From Leptothoe kymatousa TAU-MAC 1615 (GTDB lineage Bacteria; Cyanobacteriota; Cyanobacteriia; Phormidesmidales; Phormidesmidaceae): 64,000 nt of DNA. Positions 46,791-53,517 of the stretch are shown in pieces (position 1 is the first letter of the stretch; each line of letters opens with the position of its first letter). The translations under genes were made by a program, and so were the position numbers. Where the stretch lies: the NCBI RefSeq assembly GCF_018739865.1, contig NZ_JADOER010000004.1, positions 437,067-501,066 of the forward strand, given 5' to 3'. The notes under the pieces were generated by a model, which was not told where the DNA came from, ran no database searches, and saw only the letters and a list, made by a program, of their open reading frames with translations.

Positions 46791-47552
46791 CTACCCTGGA
46801 GTAATGAGTGGTTCTAGCTGTTGATAGGCTTCCTGGGCGGCACGCTGTTCAGCTTGTTTAATCGATGGTCCTTTGCCATCTCCCCACAGTTTGCCCTGAT
46901 ATTCCACCTGGGCATAAAACCGCTCTGGATCGCCATGGCTCTGGCTAATTTCTGAGACGGTATAGTTGGGCAATTGTTTGCTGTGGGCCTGGGTTAGTTC
47001 CTGTAGGGCGGCCTTATAGTTTTGGCGGGCGGGGTCGTTTTTGATGGTGTGGGTGAGCCGTTCAAAATGGATATCTAGCCAGGGGCGAATCATGCTCAAG
47101 TCGTGGGTGCTCAGGTAAAGCGCTCCCAGCACCGCTTCAAAGGCATCCGCTAAACGGGAACTGCGTCCGGCCCGATCCCCAGCGGCACTAGATGATATTT
47201 GCAGGTAGCGGTCGAAGTTATGGTCTCGGGCCAGGATGGCGAGGGTGCGATCGCTGACGAGCTGAGAGCGCACAGCGGCCATATCTCCCACGGACATGTG
47301 GGCCTGGGTTTCTTGCAAAAATTCTGCCGCCGCCAGTCGCAGAGCCGCATCGCCCAAAAACTCTAAAACCTCGTTATTGTGGTCAGCGGATCGAGAAATA
47401 TCTACCAGCGCCTGATGTAGCAAGTCCCAGCGAATGGATGCACTTTCTGATATGCCTAAATTAGCGATTAACGCTGCCAACTCTTGCCTTCGTCGCGGAT
47501 CCGCCTCCATTGCCATTTGCCTATTGCCATTTACCCGTTGGCCAGTTGCCAT
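46791..47552 (-). CDS. rnc: Ribonuclease III
   Basis: It cleaves double-stranded RNA in rRNA and mRNA processing. 253 residues from ATG 47552; the first 12-14 codons lie in TTGCCAT-type repeats, so ATG 47516 or 47510 is also possible. Catalytic domain signature NNEVLEFLGDAALRLAAAEF (acidic Glu and Asp), second acidic site in DAFEAVLGALYLS. The C-terminal dsRNA-binding domain (about 180-250) has YKAALQELTQ and GKGPSIKQAEQRAAQEAY. It lies 155 bp downstream of rnpB on the same strand. Confidence 0.95.
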   Translation of the reverse strand: MATGQRVNGNRQMAMEADPRRRQELAALIANLGISESASIRWDLLHQALVDISRSADHNNEVLEFLGDAALRLAAAEFLQETQAHMSVGDMAAVRSQLVSDRTLAILARDHNFDRYLQISSSAAGDRAGRSSRLADAFEAVLGALYLSTHDLSMIRPWLDIHFERLTHTIKNDPARQNYKAALQELTQAHSKQLPNYTVSEISQSHGDPERFYAQVEYQGKLWGDGKGPSIKQAEQRAAQEAYQQLEPLITPG

Positions 47553-47564
47553 GCACCACTATTC

Positions 47565-47581
47565 GGTGGGAATTGCCCACC
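47565..47581. repeat. Short palindromic element related to 31915-31935
   Basis: GGTGGGAATTGCCCACC, with 6-bp arms, followed by CTCC. Just inside the rnc side are several TTGCCAT-type short repeats (about 47511-47552). Confidence 0.6.
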
Positions 47582-47706
47582 CTCCTCATAATCATAAATA
47601 GACGCGTTGCCGATCCCCATAAGGACTGATTCGCTAGGGATGAGTGCGCGCCTGATAGACCGATTTGCATACCCCAAATCAGCAGCCCCAAATCAGCAAC
47701 AGTAAG

Positions 47707-48125
47707 GAAAGAGTTGGCCGTAAGCCGGGTTCTGTTCTCGCTGATGTCACCATCAACGGGCGGTTATCTATCTGGGACAGCTGTTACCAACTGCCTCTAG
47801 CGGTACACCAAAAACGGGGCTGGAAAAAGGTCAACCAATTGCCCCTGCGACCTTGCTCCTGGCCGGGGTTTACCGAGCCAGCACCTCTCGATGCTGCTGG
47901 TGCGCTCTTACCGCACCTTTGCACCCTTACCTGTGGCAAGAGGCACCTCTGTAGAACAGCGGTACCTTTGCCCATCGGCGGTATGTTTCTGTGGCACTAT
48001 CCTCACGGTCACCCGCACTGGGCGTTACCCAGCAAGCCTGACCTTTCAGGAGCCCGGACTTTCCTCAGGCTAAAGATTAGCGAAGCTAAGCCTTTAGCCC
48101 GCAACCGCAGCACCAACTCTTTCCG
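47707..48125 (-). ncRNA. rnpB: RNase P RNA (bacterial type A)
   Basis: The catalytic RNA that matures tRNA 5' ends. On the minus strand it begins GGAAAGAGTTGGTGCTGCGG and ends CCGGCTTACGGCCAACTC, whose ends pair as the P1 helix. Conserved elements in order: GGAAAGTCCGGGC, GTAACGCCCAGTGCGGGTGA, CACAGAAACATACCGCC, GGTAAGGGTGCAAAGGTG, GGTAAGAGCGCACCAGCA and AGAACAGAACCCGGCTTA. Length about 415 nt is normal for cyanobacteria. The promoter -10 is at 48133-48138. rnc follows on the same strand. Confidence 0.96.
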
Positions 48126-48132
48126 ACTACCT

Positions 48133-48138
48133 ATAATA
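48133..48138 (-). promoter_or_regulatory. Likely -10 element of rnpB
   Basis: TATTAT on the minus strand, about 7 nt before the predicted RNA 5' end. A clear -35 box was not identified. Confidence 0.6.
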
Positions 48139-48199
48139 TCGCCTGTGGTGCTTAGATGACCGCGAATGGGGCGAGGCTAAAAAATTGCTGACAATTGAA

Positions 48200-48252
48200 C
48201 CTAGTGATCGGGCCAAGCTAACGATGAGGGTTAGTCTTGCTAGATCACTAGG
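48200..48252. repeat. Nested inverted repeat between STAS gene and rnpB
   Basis: CCTAGTGATC (48200-48209) pairs with GATCACTAGG (48243-48252), and inside these AAGCTAAC pairs with GTTAGTCTT with one bulge. It lies downstream of the STAS gene and upstream of rnpB. No T-run follows on either strand. Confidence 0.65.
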
Positions 48253-48345
48253 CTGCATTCTATAGAAAATGATTGTGGCTGTGGGGGCCGCCCAATTTTG
48301 TTGTACTCTGCTGGCCCCCAAATTGCCTTGAAGGCCAGCCACGCT

Positions 48346-48627
48346 CTACTGCAAATGGGGCAACAGGCCGGATCTCTCTAAAACTAGCGAGACCTGCTGG
48401 TTCATGCCTTTTGCCACGAGTGTACAGCCTTCTTTTTGGCAATGTAGTACGCCATCCCAAAAGACTGAGGCTGTCGCAGGTTCAATAAACTGGGTATTGG
48501 CCATATCGATGGTGACAGTAACGCCAGGACGCAACTTTTGTTTTAGATCCTGTGCAAAGAAGGGGGAAATGAAACTGTCTAACCGCTTGGGTAAACGGAT
48601 AATGGCCTGAGATGTAGAGTTAGCCAT
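48346..48627 (-). CDS. Small STAS-domain protein
   Basis: About 93 residues from ATG 48627; a TTG at 48642 is possible. STAS-like pattern: RLPKRLDSFISPFFAQDLKQ, VTIDMANTQFIEPATASVFW, and GMNQQVSLVLERSGLLPHL. Related anti-sigma factor antagonists carry Asp-Ser at the start of the central helix as phosphorylation site; here it reads EPATAS, so phosphorylation may be altered or moved to Thr/Ser nearby. No anti-sigma partner is adjacent. Confidence 0.78.
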   Translation of the reverse strand: MANSTSQAIIRLPKRLDSFISPFFAQDLKQKLRPGVTVTIDMANTQFIEPATASVFWDGVLHCQKEGCTLVAKGMNQQVSLVLERSGLLPHLQ

Positions 48628-48868
48628 GTGTATGTGTAGCAAATATTACTCGGTACATTAATACAATAGGCGTAACTATTGCCGCTACGTGTACGTCGTT
48701 TTACCGGGAAAACCTATAATTCACAGTCTTTTCATAAGCAGGCTTGAGTTTTAAAGGATTGATGTTGCCTCAGTGAAATTGCTTAGGTAAACGTGCCACC
48801 CTGCCTAGGACAGATAGTTTAGAGGCCGTGGGGACAGACACCCGGTTTATGTGATCAATCTCACGCAT

Positions 48869-48881
48869 ACTCATAATGAGT
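48869..48881. promoter_or_regulatory. Palindrome upstream of the ZIP transporter, possible metal-regulator site
   Basis: ACTCATAATGAGT is a 13-bp palindrome with a single central base. It ends 18 bp before ATG 48900. Its AT-centred symmetry resembles Zur/Fur-family operators. Inference only. Confidence 0.45.
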
Positions 48882-48899
48882 TTGAGTTAAGATTGAGCC

Positions 48900-49685
48900 A
48901 TGAGTTGGACATTTGCTATGGAACACCTTTCCCAATCCTGGTCTAATGTCGCTGCCGATGGAGTGGCGTCAAGCGCATTGGCAAGTCTGGGCACTGGTCT
49001 AGGGGCCCTGCCCGTGGTGTTTACTTCGCAGCTGAGCGATCGCTGGAAAGCCGTTTTGCTCAGCGTGGGTAGTGGTGTCATGCTGTCGGCCGCTGCCTTT
49101 TCGTTGCTGATGCCGGCCTTTGGCCTCATGGGCAATACGATGAGCTGGTGGGGGAAGGGGCTAACCCTATCGATGGCGATGGTGCTGGGGGCTGCGATCT
49201 TTTATGGCCTAGAAACATTGTTGCCTGAGCCTACGTTAGATGAGCCATCCCAAATGCGCTCCATTTGGTTGTTTGTCTTAGCGATCGCACTGCATCACTT
49301 TCCAGAAGGGCTGGCCGTGGGGCTAGGGGTGGCGACCACCCACGATGCCACCGTGGCCATTGGTATCGCCTTGCAAAATTTGCCCGAGGGGCTGATGGTT
49401 GCCCTCGCATTGCGCCAGCTGGGCTATGGTGCCGCCGTAGCCGTTGTTTTTGCAACAATCTCTGGTTGGTTGGAGCCCTTAGGCGGCATGGTAGGTGTGG
49501 CCCTGGCCGATGTAGGTGCCACGATTGCGCCGCTGGGTATGGCCTTGGCCGCTGGGGCCATGATATTTGTAGTGCTACATGGGGTATTGCCAAATGTGAA
49601 GCTCACAACCCCCCATGGGCAAGGCCCCGTAGGTTTGCTAGCGGGCGTGCTTATGATGGGAATGGTGCAACAGTTTCTAGGGTAG
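48900..49685 (+). CDS. ZIP-family metal transporter
   Basis: 261 residues with about eight membrane segments, importing zinc or another divalent metal into the cytoplasm. The paired metal-binding motifs of the fourth and fifth helices are intact: ALHHFPEGLAVGLGV and LQNLPEGLMVALAL. The cytoplasmic loop between helices 3 and 4 is short and has no His-rich stretch. A palindrome just before the start may bind a metal-responsive regulator. Confidence 0.93.
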   Translation: MSWTFAMEHLSQSWSNVAADGVASSALASLGTGLGALPVVFTSQLSDRWKAVLLSVGSGVMLSAAAFSLLMPAFGLMGNTMSWWGKGLTLSMAMVLGAAIFYGLETLLPEPTLDEPSQMRSIWLFVLAIALHHFPEGLAVGLGVATTHDATVAIGIALQNLPEGLMVALALRQLGYGAAVAVVFATISGWLEPLGGMVGVALADVGATIAPLGMALAAGAMIFVVLHGVLPNVKLTTPHGQGPVGLLAGVLMMGMVQQFLG

Positions 49686-49690
49686 TGGGA

Positions 49691-49939
49691 CTAAATTGCA
49701 CAGGCCCCTTCGTTTTTGTTGTCATTAAACTGTTCAATGCGATCTAGGCGAATGAGGGTGCCGTTGTCTAACTTGCACCAGTCGGCGCCCTCTGCGGCAT
49801 AGATATCGCGAATTTTAGCCTCGACCTCCTGTCGCTGGTTATGCTCATCCAAATAGATAATGCGAGCTACCTGGTGTAGAACAGCGGCGGCTTCGAGATA
49901 ATCGGTAAAGCTACAGGCAGGGGGAATGTAGGGGGCCAT
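49691..49939 (-). CDS. Rof-like small protein
   Basis: 82 residues with the composition and pattern of Rof/YaeO (Sm-like fold): YIPPACSFTDYLEAAAVLHQ at the start and LDNGTLIRLDRIEQF at the end, close to the E. coli Rof length of 84. E. coli Rof inhibits transcription terminator Rho, yet cyanobacteria generally lack Rho, so the target here must differ. It ends a few bases from the ZIP gene end, tail to tail. Confidence 0.65.
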   Translation of the reverse strand: MAPYIPPACSFTDYLEAAAVLHQVARIIYLDEHNQRQEVEAKIRDIYAAEGADWCKLDNGTLIRLDRIEQFNDNKNEGACAI

Positions 49940-50019
49940 GGGTCTCAGAGGTTGGGGATGTTATTGGCAAGTCTAGTGGCTTGTGAAGGCTAATATCCAA
50001 GATTAGCTTTGACGCTGCC

Positions 50020-50337
50020 TTAGGGTGCTTGAAACCAGAATTCAATCTCCGATGTCGCTTGTTCAAACCGGGCGGCATGGACTTTCTTCGCGGGGACATG
50101 GTACCAGTCACCCGGCTTAAAGCGATGCTCCTGTCCGTCCATAATTAAAATCAATTCCCCTGCGGTGATCACGCCAACATTGTCGGTATCGTGGCTGTGG
50201 GGGGCAATGTCAGTGCCGTCAGGGTAGCTGGCAAAGAGCACATCGCAGTTTTCAGCCGTGAGCCTATAGGCATCAAATGGGCCGTCAAACTTCGGTAAAT
50301 TGCGTAGCTGTGGTGGAAAGTGGGCCATCGTGTTCAT
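50020..50337 (-). CDS. Small cupin-domain protein
   Basis: 105 residues, one conserved cupin barrel. SYPDGTDIAPHSHDTDNVGV contains the first cupin motif His-x-His, with Asp taking the usual Glu-like place. ILIMDGQEHRFKPGDWYHVP forms the second half. HVPAKKVHAARF supplies the last His. Probably binds a metal. The PhyH dioxygenase gene is 3 bp upstream on the same strand, so the two are very likely co-transcribed. Confidence 0.88.
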   Translation of the reverse strand: MNTMAHFPPQLRNLPKFDGPFDAYRLTAENCDVLFASYPDGTDIAPHSHDTDNVGVITAGELILIMDGQEHRFKPGDWYHVPAKKVHAARFEQATSEIEFWFQAP

Positions 50338-50340
50338 CTG

Positions 50341-51141
50341 TTAATCAGGGGTTAATTCTGTACTGGCGGCAATGGTTCTCGCTAAGGTATACCAGCGCGT
50401 CTGGTGAATGTGCTCTAGTTCTTGGTCGTTGGGTAAGCCATTGCTATTCAAGAATCCTGCCACGAGTCGATGGGGTTTGCCTAAGCACAGGTCTAGCGCC
50501 TTACGTTCATGGTTGAGGGCATAGTTGCCTCGATGGATCATCTGGGCGTTGAAAATAAGCACATCCCCAAGGTGTAGCTCAACCAAAACCGAGTCTGGCA
50601 GCGGTTCATCATTGCGGTGGCCCTGGCGCTCTAGCCTGACATTGTGTTCCAGGTTCGTATCCCATCGTTTGTGGGTGCCGGGGATCAGTTCTACCCCTTT
50701 TTCAGCCACCAAGGGAATGCGCACATGGAGGCTGAGCATCTGGTGTTGTTCAGCCGCTTGGACGTTGTCGTCTATGGGACTATATTGCAGGTCACGGTGC
50801 CAGTAGGGTCGTTTTTGGTGACTCTGGGGATTAAAAAAGAGTTGGGTATTGTGGAAATAAATCTCTGTGCTAAAGAGTTGTTCTAATGCACGGGTAAGCT
50901 TTGTCGAAGCGATCAGGTTAAAAAAGCGAATCCGTTCTGCTGGGTGATGTTGAAAGTATTGGGGATCTGTCAGGGAATGCATATTAATCAGCTGTTGCTC
51001 GATTAATGCATGGTGGTTGTCGGTGCGCCACTGGTTATAGATGCGGTCAACGATGCTGCTAATTTGTGCTATTTCTGCTGGCTGGAAGAACTGCTTGAGA
51101 ATGGTGTAGCCCTGAGCTTCAAACTGCTGACTCGCATTCAT
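50341..51141 (-). CDS. Phytanoyl-CoA dioxygenase (PhyH) family protein
   Basis: 266 residues, Fe(II)/2-oxoglutarate oxygenase fold. Iron ligands are visible as His115 and Asp117 in YWHRDLQYSP and His203 in AQMIHRGNYA; the 2-oxoglutarate-binding Arg is Arg213. The substrate is unknown; in bacteria these often hydroxylate secondary metabolites or compatible solutes. The N-terminus FEAQGYTILKQFFQPAEI is typical. It begins the pair with the cupin gene. Confidence 0.9.
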   Translation of the reverse strand: MNASQQFEAQGYTILKQFFQPAEIAQISSIVDRIYNQWRTDNHHALIEQQLINMHSLTDPQYFQHHPAERIRFFNLIASTKLTRALEQLFSTEIYFHNTQLFFNPQSHQKRPYWHRDLQYSPIDDNVQAAEQHQMLSLHVRIPLVAEKGVELIPGTHKRWDTNLEHNVRLERQGHRNDEPLPDSVLVELHLGDVLIFNAQMIHRGNYALNHERKALDLCLGKPHRLVAGFLNSNGLPNDQELEHIHQTRWYTLARTIAASTELTPD

Positions 51142-51357
51142 GGGTTTGGAAGATGGCTAGTATGCACCCGTCGAGGCTATCTACGATTCAATTTTAGTCA
51201 TTTCCATTGGAAATAAATGTTTAAGCCGATCCTTTTGAATAGACTCCCATTCTGGGTATTAATCAAATTTGGACAGTTCTTTAGGGAGAATTGAATTCTC
51301 CTCGTAATTCAATTCGTTTACACTAGAGCGTTGTAAACACCATAAAGGGTTGAATCT

Positions 51358-51840
51358 ATGCTGGACGAACAAGCCAAAAAAACGATGCTGCGCAAGATTC
51401 CCCATGCGCTTTACATCTGTGGTGTCAAAGACGGGGAAGAAGTTAACGGTTTTACCGCTAGCTGGGTCATGCAAGCCTCCTTTTCCCCACCCCTTGTGGT
51501 CAACTGCGTCAAGGCCGACTCCACCTCCCATGCCATGATCAAAGCCAGCGGCGTCTTTGCCCTCAGCGTGCTAGAAGATGGCCAAAAAGACATGGCCCAA
51601 AACTTCTTTAAGCCCCTACGCCGTGTCGGCAACAAATTCGAAGAAATTGAATTTTACCCAGGTCCCGAAACCGGTTGTCCCATTATTCAAGACACCCTGG
51701 GCTATGTGGAATGCAACGTCGTCAGTGCCGTAGAACATGGGGACCACACCGTCTTTATCGGTGAAGTTATTGGTGCCGGTATCCATCGTGAAGGCGATGC
51801 CCTGCTGCTATCAACAACGGGCTGGAACTACGGTGGCTAG
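51358..51840 (+). CDS. Flavin reductase-domain protein
   Basis: 160 residues, FMN-binding split-barrel fold. KIPHALYICGVKDGEEVNGF followed by TASWVMQASFSPPLVVNCVK is the typical flavin reductase opening, and HTVFIGEVIGAG is near the C-terminus. It resembles the C-terminal reductase module of cyanobacterial diflavin flavoproteins, but stands alone. It should supply reduced flavin or transfer electrons from NAD(P)H. No clear partner is adjacent. Confidence 0.88.
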   Translation: MLDEQAKKTMLRKIPHALYICGVKDGEEVNGFTASWVMQASFSPPLVVNCVKADSTSHAMIKASGVFALSVLEDGQKDMAQNFFKPLRRVGNKFEEIEFYPGPETGCPIIQDTLGYVECNVVSAVEHGDHTVFIGEVIGAGIHREGDALLLSTTGWNYGG

Positions 51841-52045
51841 TTTGGGGCGCACCCTCCTAAAATTTGGCAATTTCCCCAGTAGCGAGAGTTCGGAAGGCTC
51901 TGCAAGAAAGACAAAGTTGTACGAAGTTAGGGACGCTCGCCCTTTCCCCCTTCCTCATTCCGACTTCACTTGTGTGGATATCCTCCGTTGGCAAAGGGCT
52001 CCACAAATTTAGACAATCAGAACAGTTGTTTATCCCTAGATACAT

Positions 52046-52396
52046 ATGCCTCTAATCAAGGTACAGACATCGGTTGATGCCCCTTCGAAAGGTGCTGTGG
52101 AAGATATGCTCAAGCAGCTATCGGCTAGCTTGGCAAAACACATTGGCAAACCCGAATCCTATGTGATGACGGCATTTCAGCCCAGCACCCCCATGACCTT
52201 TGGTGGCAGCACCGATCCCACCTGCTATATCGAAATCAAAAGCGTTGGCACCATGGGCAGTAAAACGAAAACCATGAGCCAGGAGTTTTGCGCCCAAGTG
52301 CAAGCTGCCCTGGGGGTTCCCCCAGACCGCACTTACATTGAATTTGCCGATTCGGCAGGAGCCATGTGGGGTTGGAACGGTAGAACCTTTGGCTAA
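52046..52396 (+). CDS. MIF-like tautomerase
   Basis: 116 residues of the macrophage migration inhibitory factor fold. Pro2, directly after Met, is the catalytic base (MPLIKVQTSVDAP). The conserved Lys in KHIGKPESYVM and the C-terminal GWNGRTFG are present. Forms trimers in known structures. The physiological substrate in cyanobacteria is unknown. A stem-loop without a T-run (52407-52441) follows. Confidence 0.9.
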   Translation: MPLIKVQTSVDAPSKGAVEDMLKQLSASLAKHIGKPESYVMTAFQPSTPMTFGGSTDPTCYIEIKSVGTMGSKTKTMSQEFCAQVQAALGVPPDRTYIEFADSAGAMWGWNGRTFG

Positions 52397-52406
52397 ATCT
52401 TGTTCT

Positions 52407-52441
52407 GGAGATGGATGCTGTGCAATGCGGTTTCCATCTCC
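52407..52441 (+). terminator. Stem-loop after the MIF-like gene
   Basis: GGAGATGGA (52407-52415) pairs with TCCATCTCC (52433-52441). No T-run follows, so this is a weak or processed terminator. Confidence 0.5.
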
Positions 52442-52472
52442 GCTAAACGATATAACTAACTTTCTTTAGATT

Positions 52473-52604
52473 TTCTTTAAGTGGTTTTACTGTGTATTCA
52501 CGACAGTAAACTTCAAAAATGGTTACATTGGTTTTTTTCTTGCAACACAATCTATATAAACACCTTATGTGTAAACCACCCCGGCAATCATGCTGGGGTT
52601 ATTT
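52473..52604 (+). ncRNA. Candidate small-RNA unit 1 (diverged)
   Basis: The unit begins with TTCTTTAAGTGGTTTTAC at 52473-52490 and ends with the hairpin CCCCGGCA-ATCA-TGCTGGGG at 52579-52598, followed by TTATTTATT. Block start to hairpin start is 106 nt. A -10 sequence at the expected place is poor (CACGAC), so this copy may be inactive. It lacks the ATGAAAAACCAATT segment of units 2 and 3. Confidence 0.5.
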
Positions 52605-52927
52605 ATTGGCAAAATTCCTATTAATAAGTGAAAGTGTTCTTACTACAGAGCGTTCGATGGTAATCAGGATAGTTTCTAGGGTTTAGAAAACTATTTTTCA
52701 GTAATTGAGTAGTTTTTTATAGGTCGCTATCTAAACCGTGTCAGGCAACTGAATTGATCCCGATTTAAAGATGAATAAACTTATTTTGAATGGAGATAGA
52801 AACCTCTGTTGTACCAATAATTTTTTATAAAAAATAAAATTGATGTGTTTTAGCTTTAGGTGCTGTATTCTTTTTCCTGTAAGGGATCTAGTTTTTTAGT
52901 GGGTTGCTATAACCATCCCTTTAGTCA

Positions 52928-53064
52928 TTCTTAAAGCAGATTTATCATGGGTTTATGGCGTATCAGTCCAAAAATAAGTACATTAGGGATGTGCTTAAGG
53001 CACACCTTATGAAAAACCAATTATGTGTAATCAGCCCCGGCAGTAATGCTGGGGTTATTTGTTT
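52928..53064 (+). ncRNA. Candidate small-RNA unit 2
   Basis: Promoter-like TTAAAG (52931-52936), 17 bp, then TATGGC (52954-52959). The hairpin CCCCGGCA-GTAA-TGCTGGGG at 53035-53054 is followed by TTATTTGTTT, a plausible intrinsic terminator. Expected RNA about 95 nt. The 24 nt before the hairpin are almost identical to unit 3. An overlapping short ORF (ATG 53009) is less likely to be the conserved product, because unit 1 lacks any start codon in that frame. Confidence 0.6.
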
Positions 53065-53164
53065 GGTTTTTAATGTTTTTGCATCTATTTAAAGAGGTTC
53101 TAAATTCATTGATTTGAGTCGATGTATTGGGTGATCTATGTCACAAATTATTTTTATTTAGCCA

Positions 53165-53297
53165 TTCTTTAAGTGGTTTTACAGGGGATTTATGGTGTGG
53201 CTAGCCAAATTTGATTACAGTGTAATTGTCCGCATAGGACACTTATGAAAAACCAATTATGTGTAACCCGCCCCGGCAGTAATGCTGGGGTTATTTG
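53165..53297 (+). ncRNA. Candidate small-RNA unit 3
   Basis: TTCTTTAAGTGGTTTTAC (53165-53182) is identical to unit 1 and supplies TTTAAG (53168-53173). TATGGT (53191-53196) lies at 17-bp spacing. The hairpin at 53271-53290 has the same sequence as unit 2, and TTATTTGTTG follows. Predicted RNA about 94 nt, starting near 53203. Block start to hairpin start is again 106 nt. Confidence 0.6.
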
Positions 53298-53517
53298 TTG
53301 TTTTGGGTATGTGTTTATGCTGATTTAGGTATTATTTTTAACCCTTAAAATGAACCTGAATGTATCAATGGAAATCACTAAATACGGTGATATAAATCAC
53401 ACTTTTGAGCGGGGTAAGGACTGGGTGCGGAATTTGGGCCGGGCTTTGGTTGAATACCGGCTTATTTGACGAATGCATTCGAGGGCAATGCCCGCGTTGT
53501 TGATCGGTGCGGGCGTA

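Noticed and set aside
47665..48159. 164-codon plus-strand ORF over rnpB
   Set aside because: It is antisense to the RNase P RNA, whose conserved elements are clear.
53009..53095. Short ORFs beginning MKNQLCV in hairpin units 2 and 3
   Set aside because: The two frames agree only up to the hairpin end and then diverge, and unit 1 has no start codon in that frame. RNA-level conservation explains this better.
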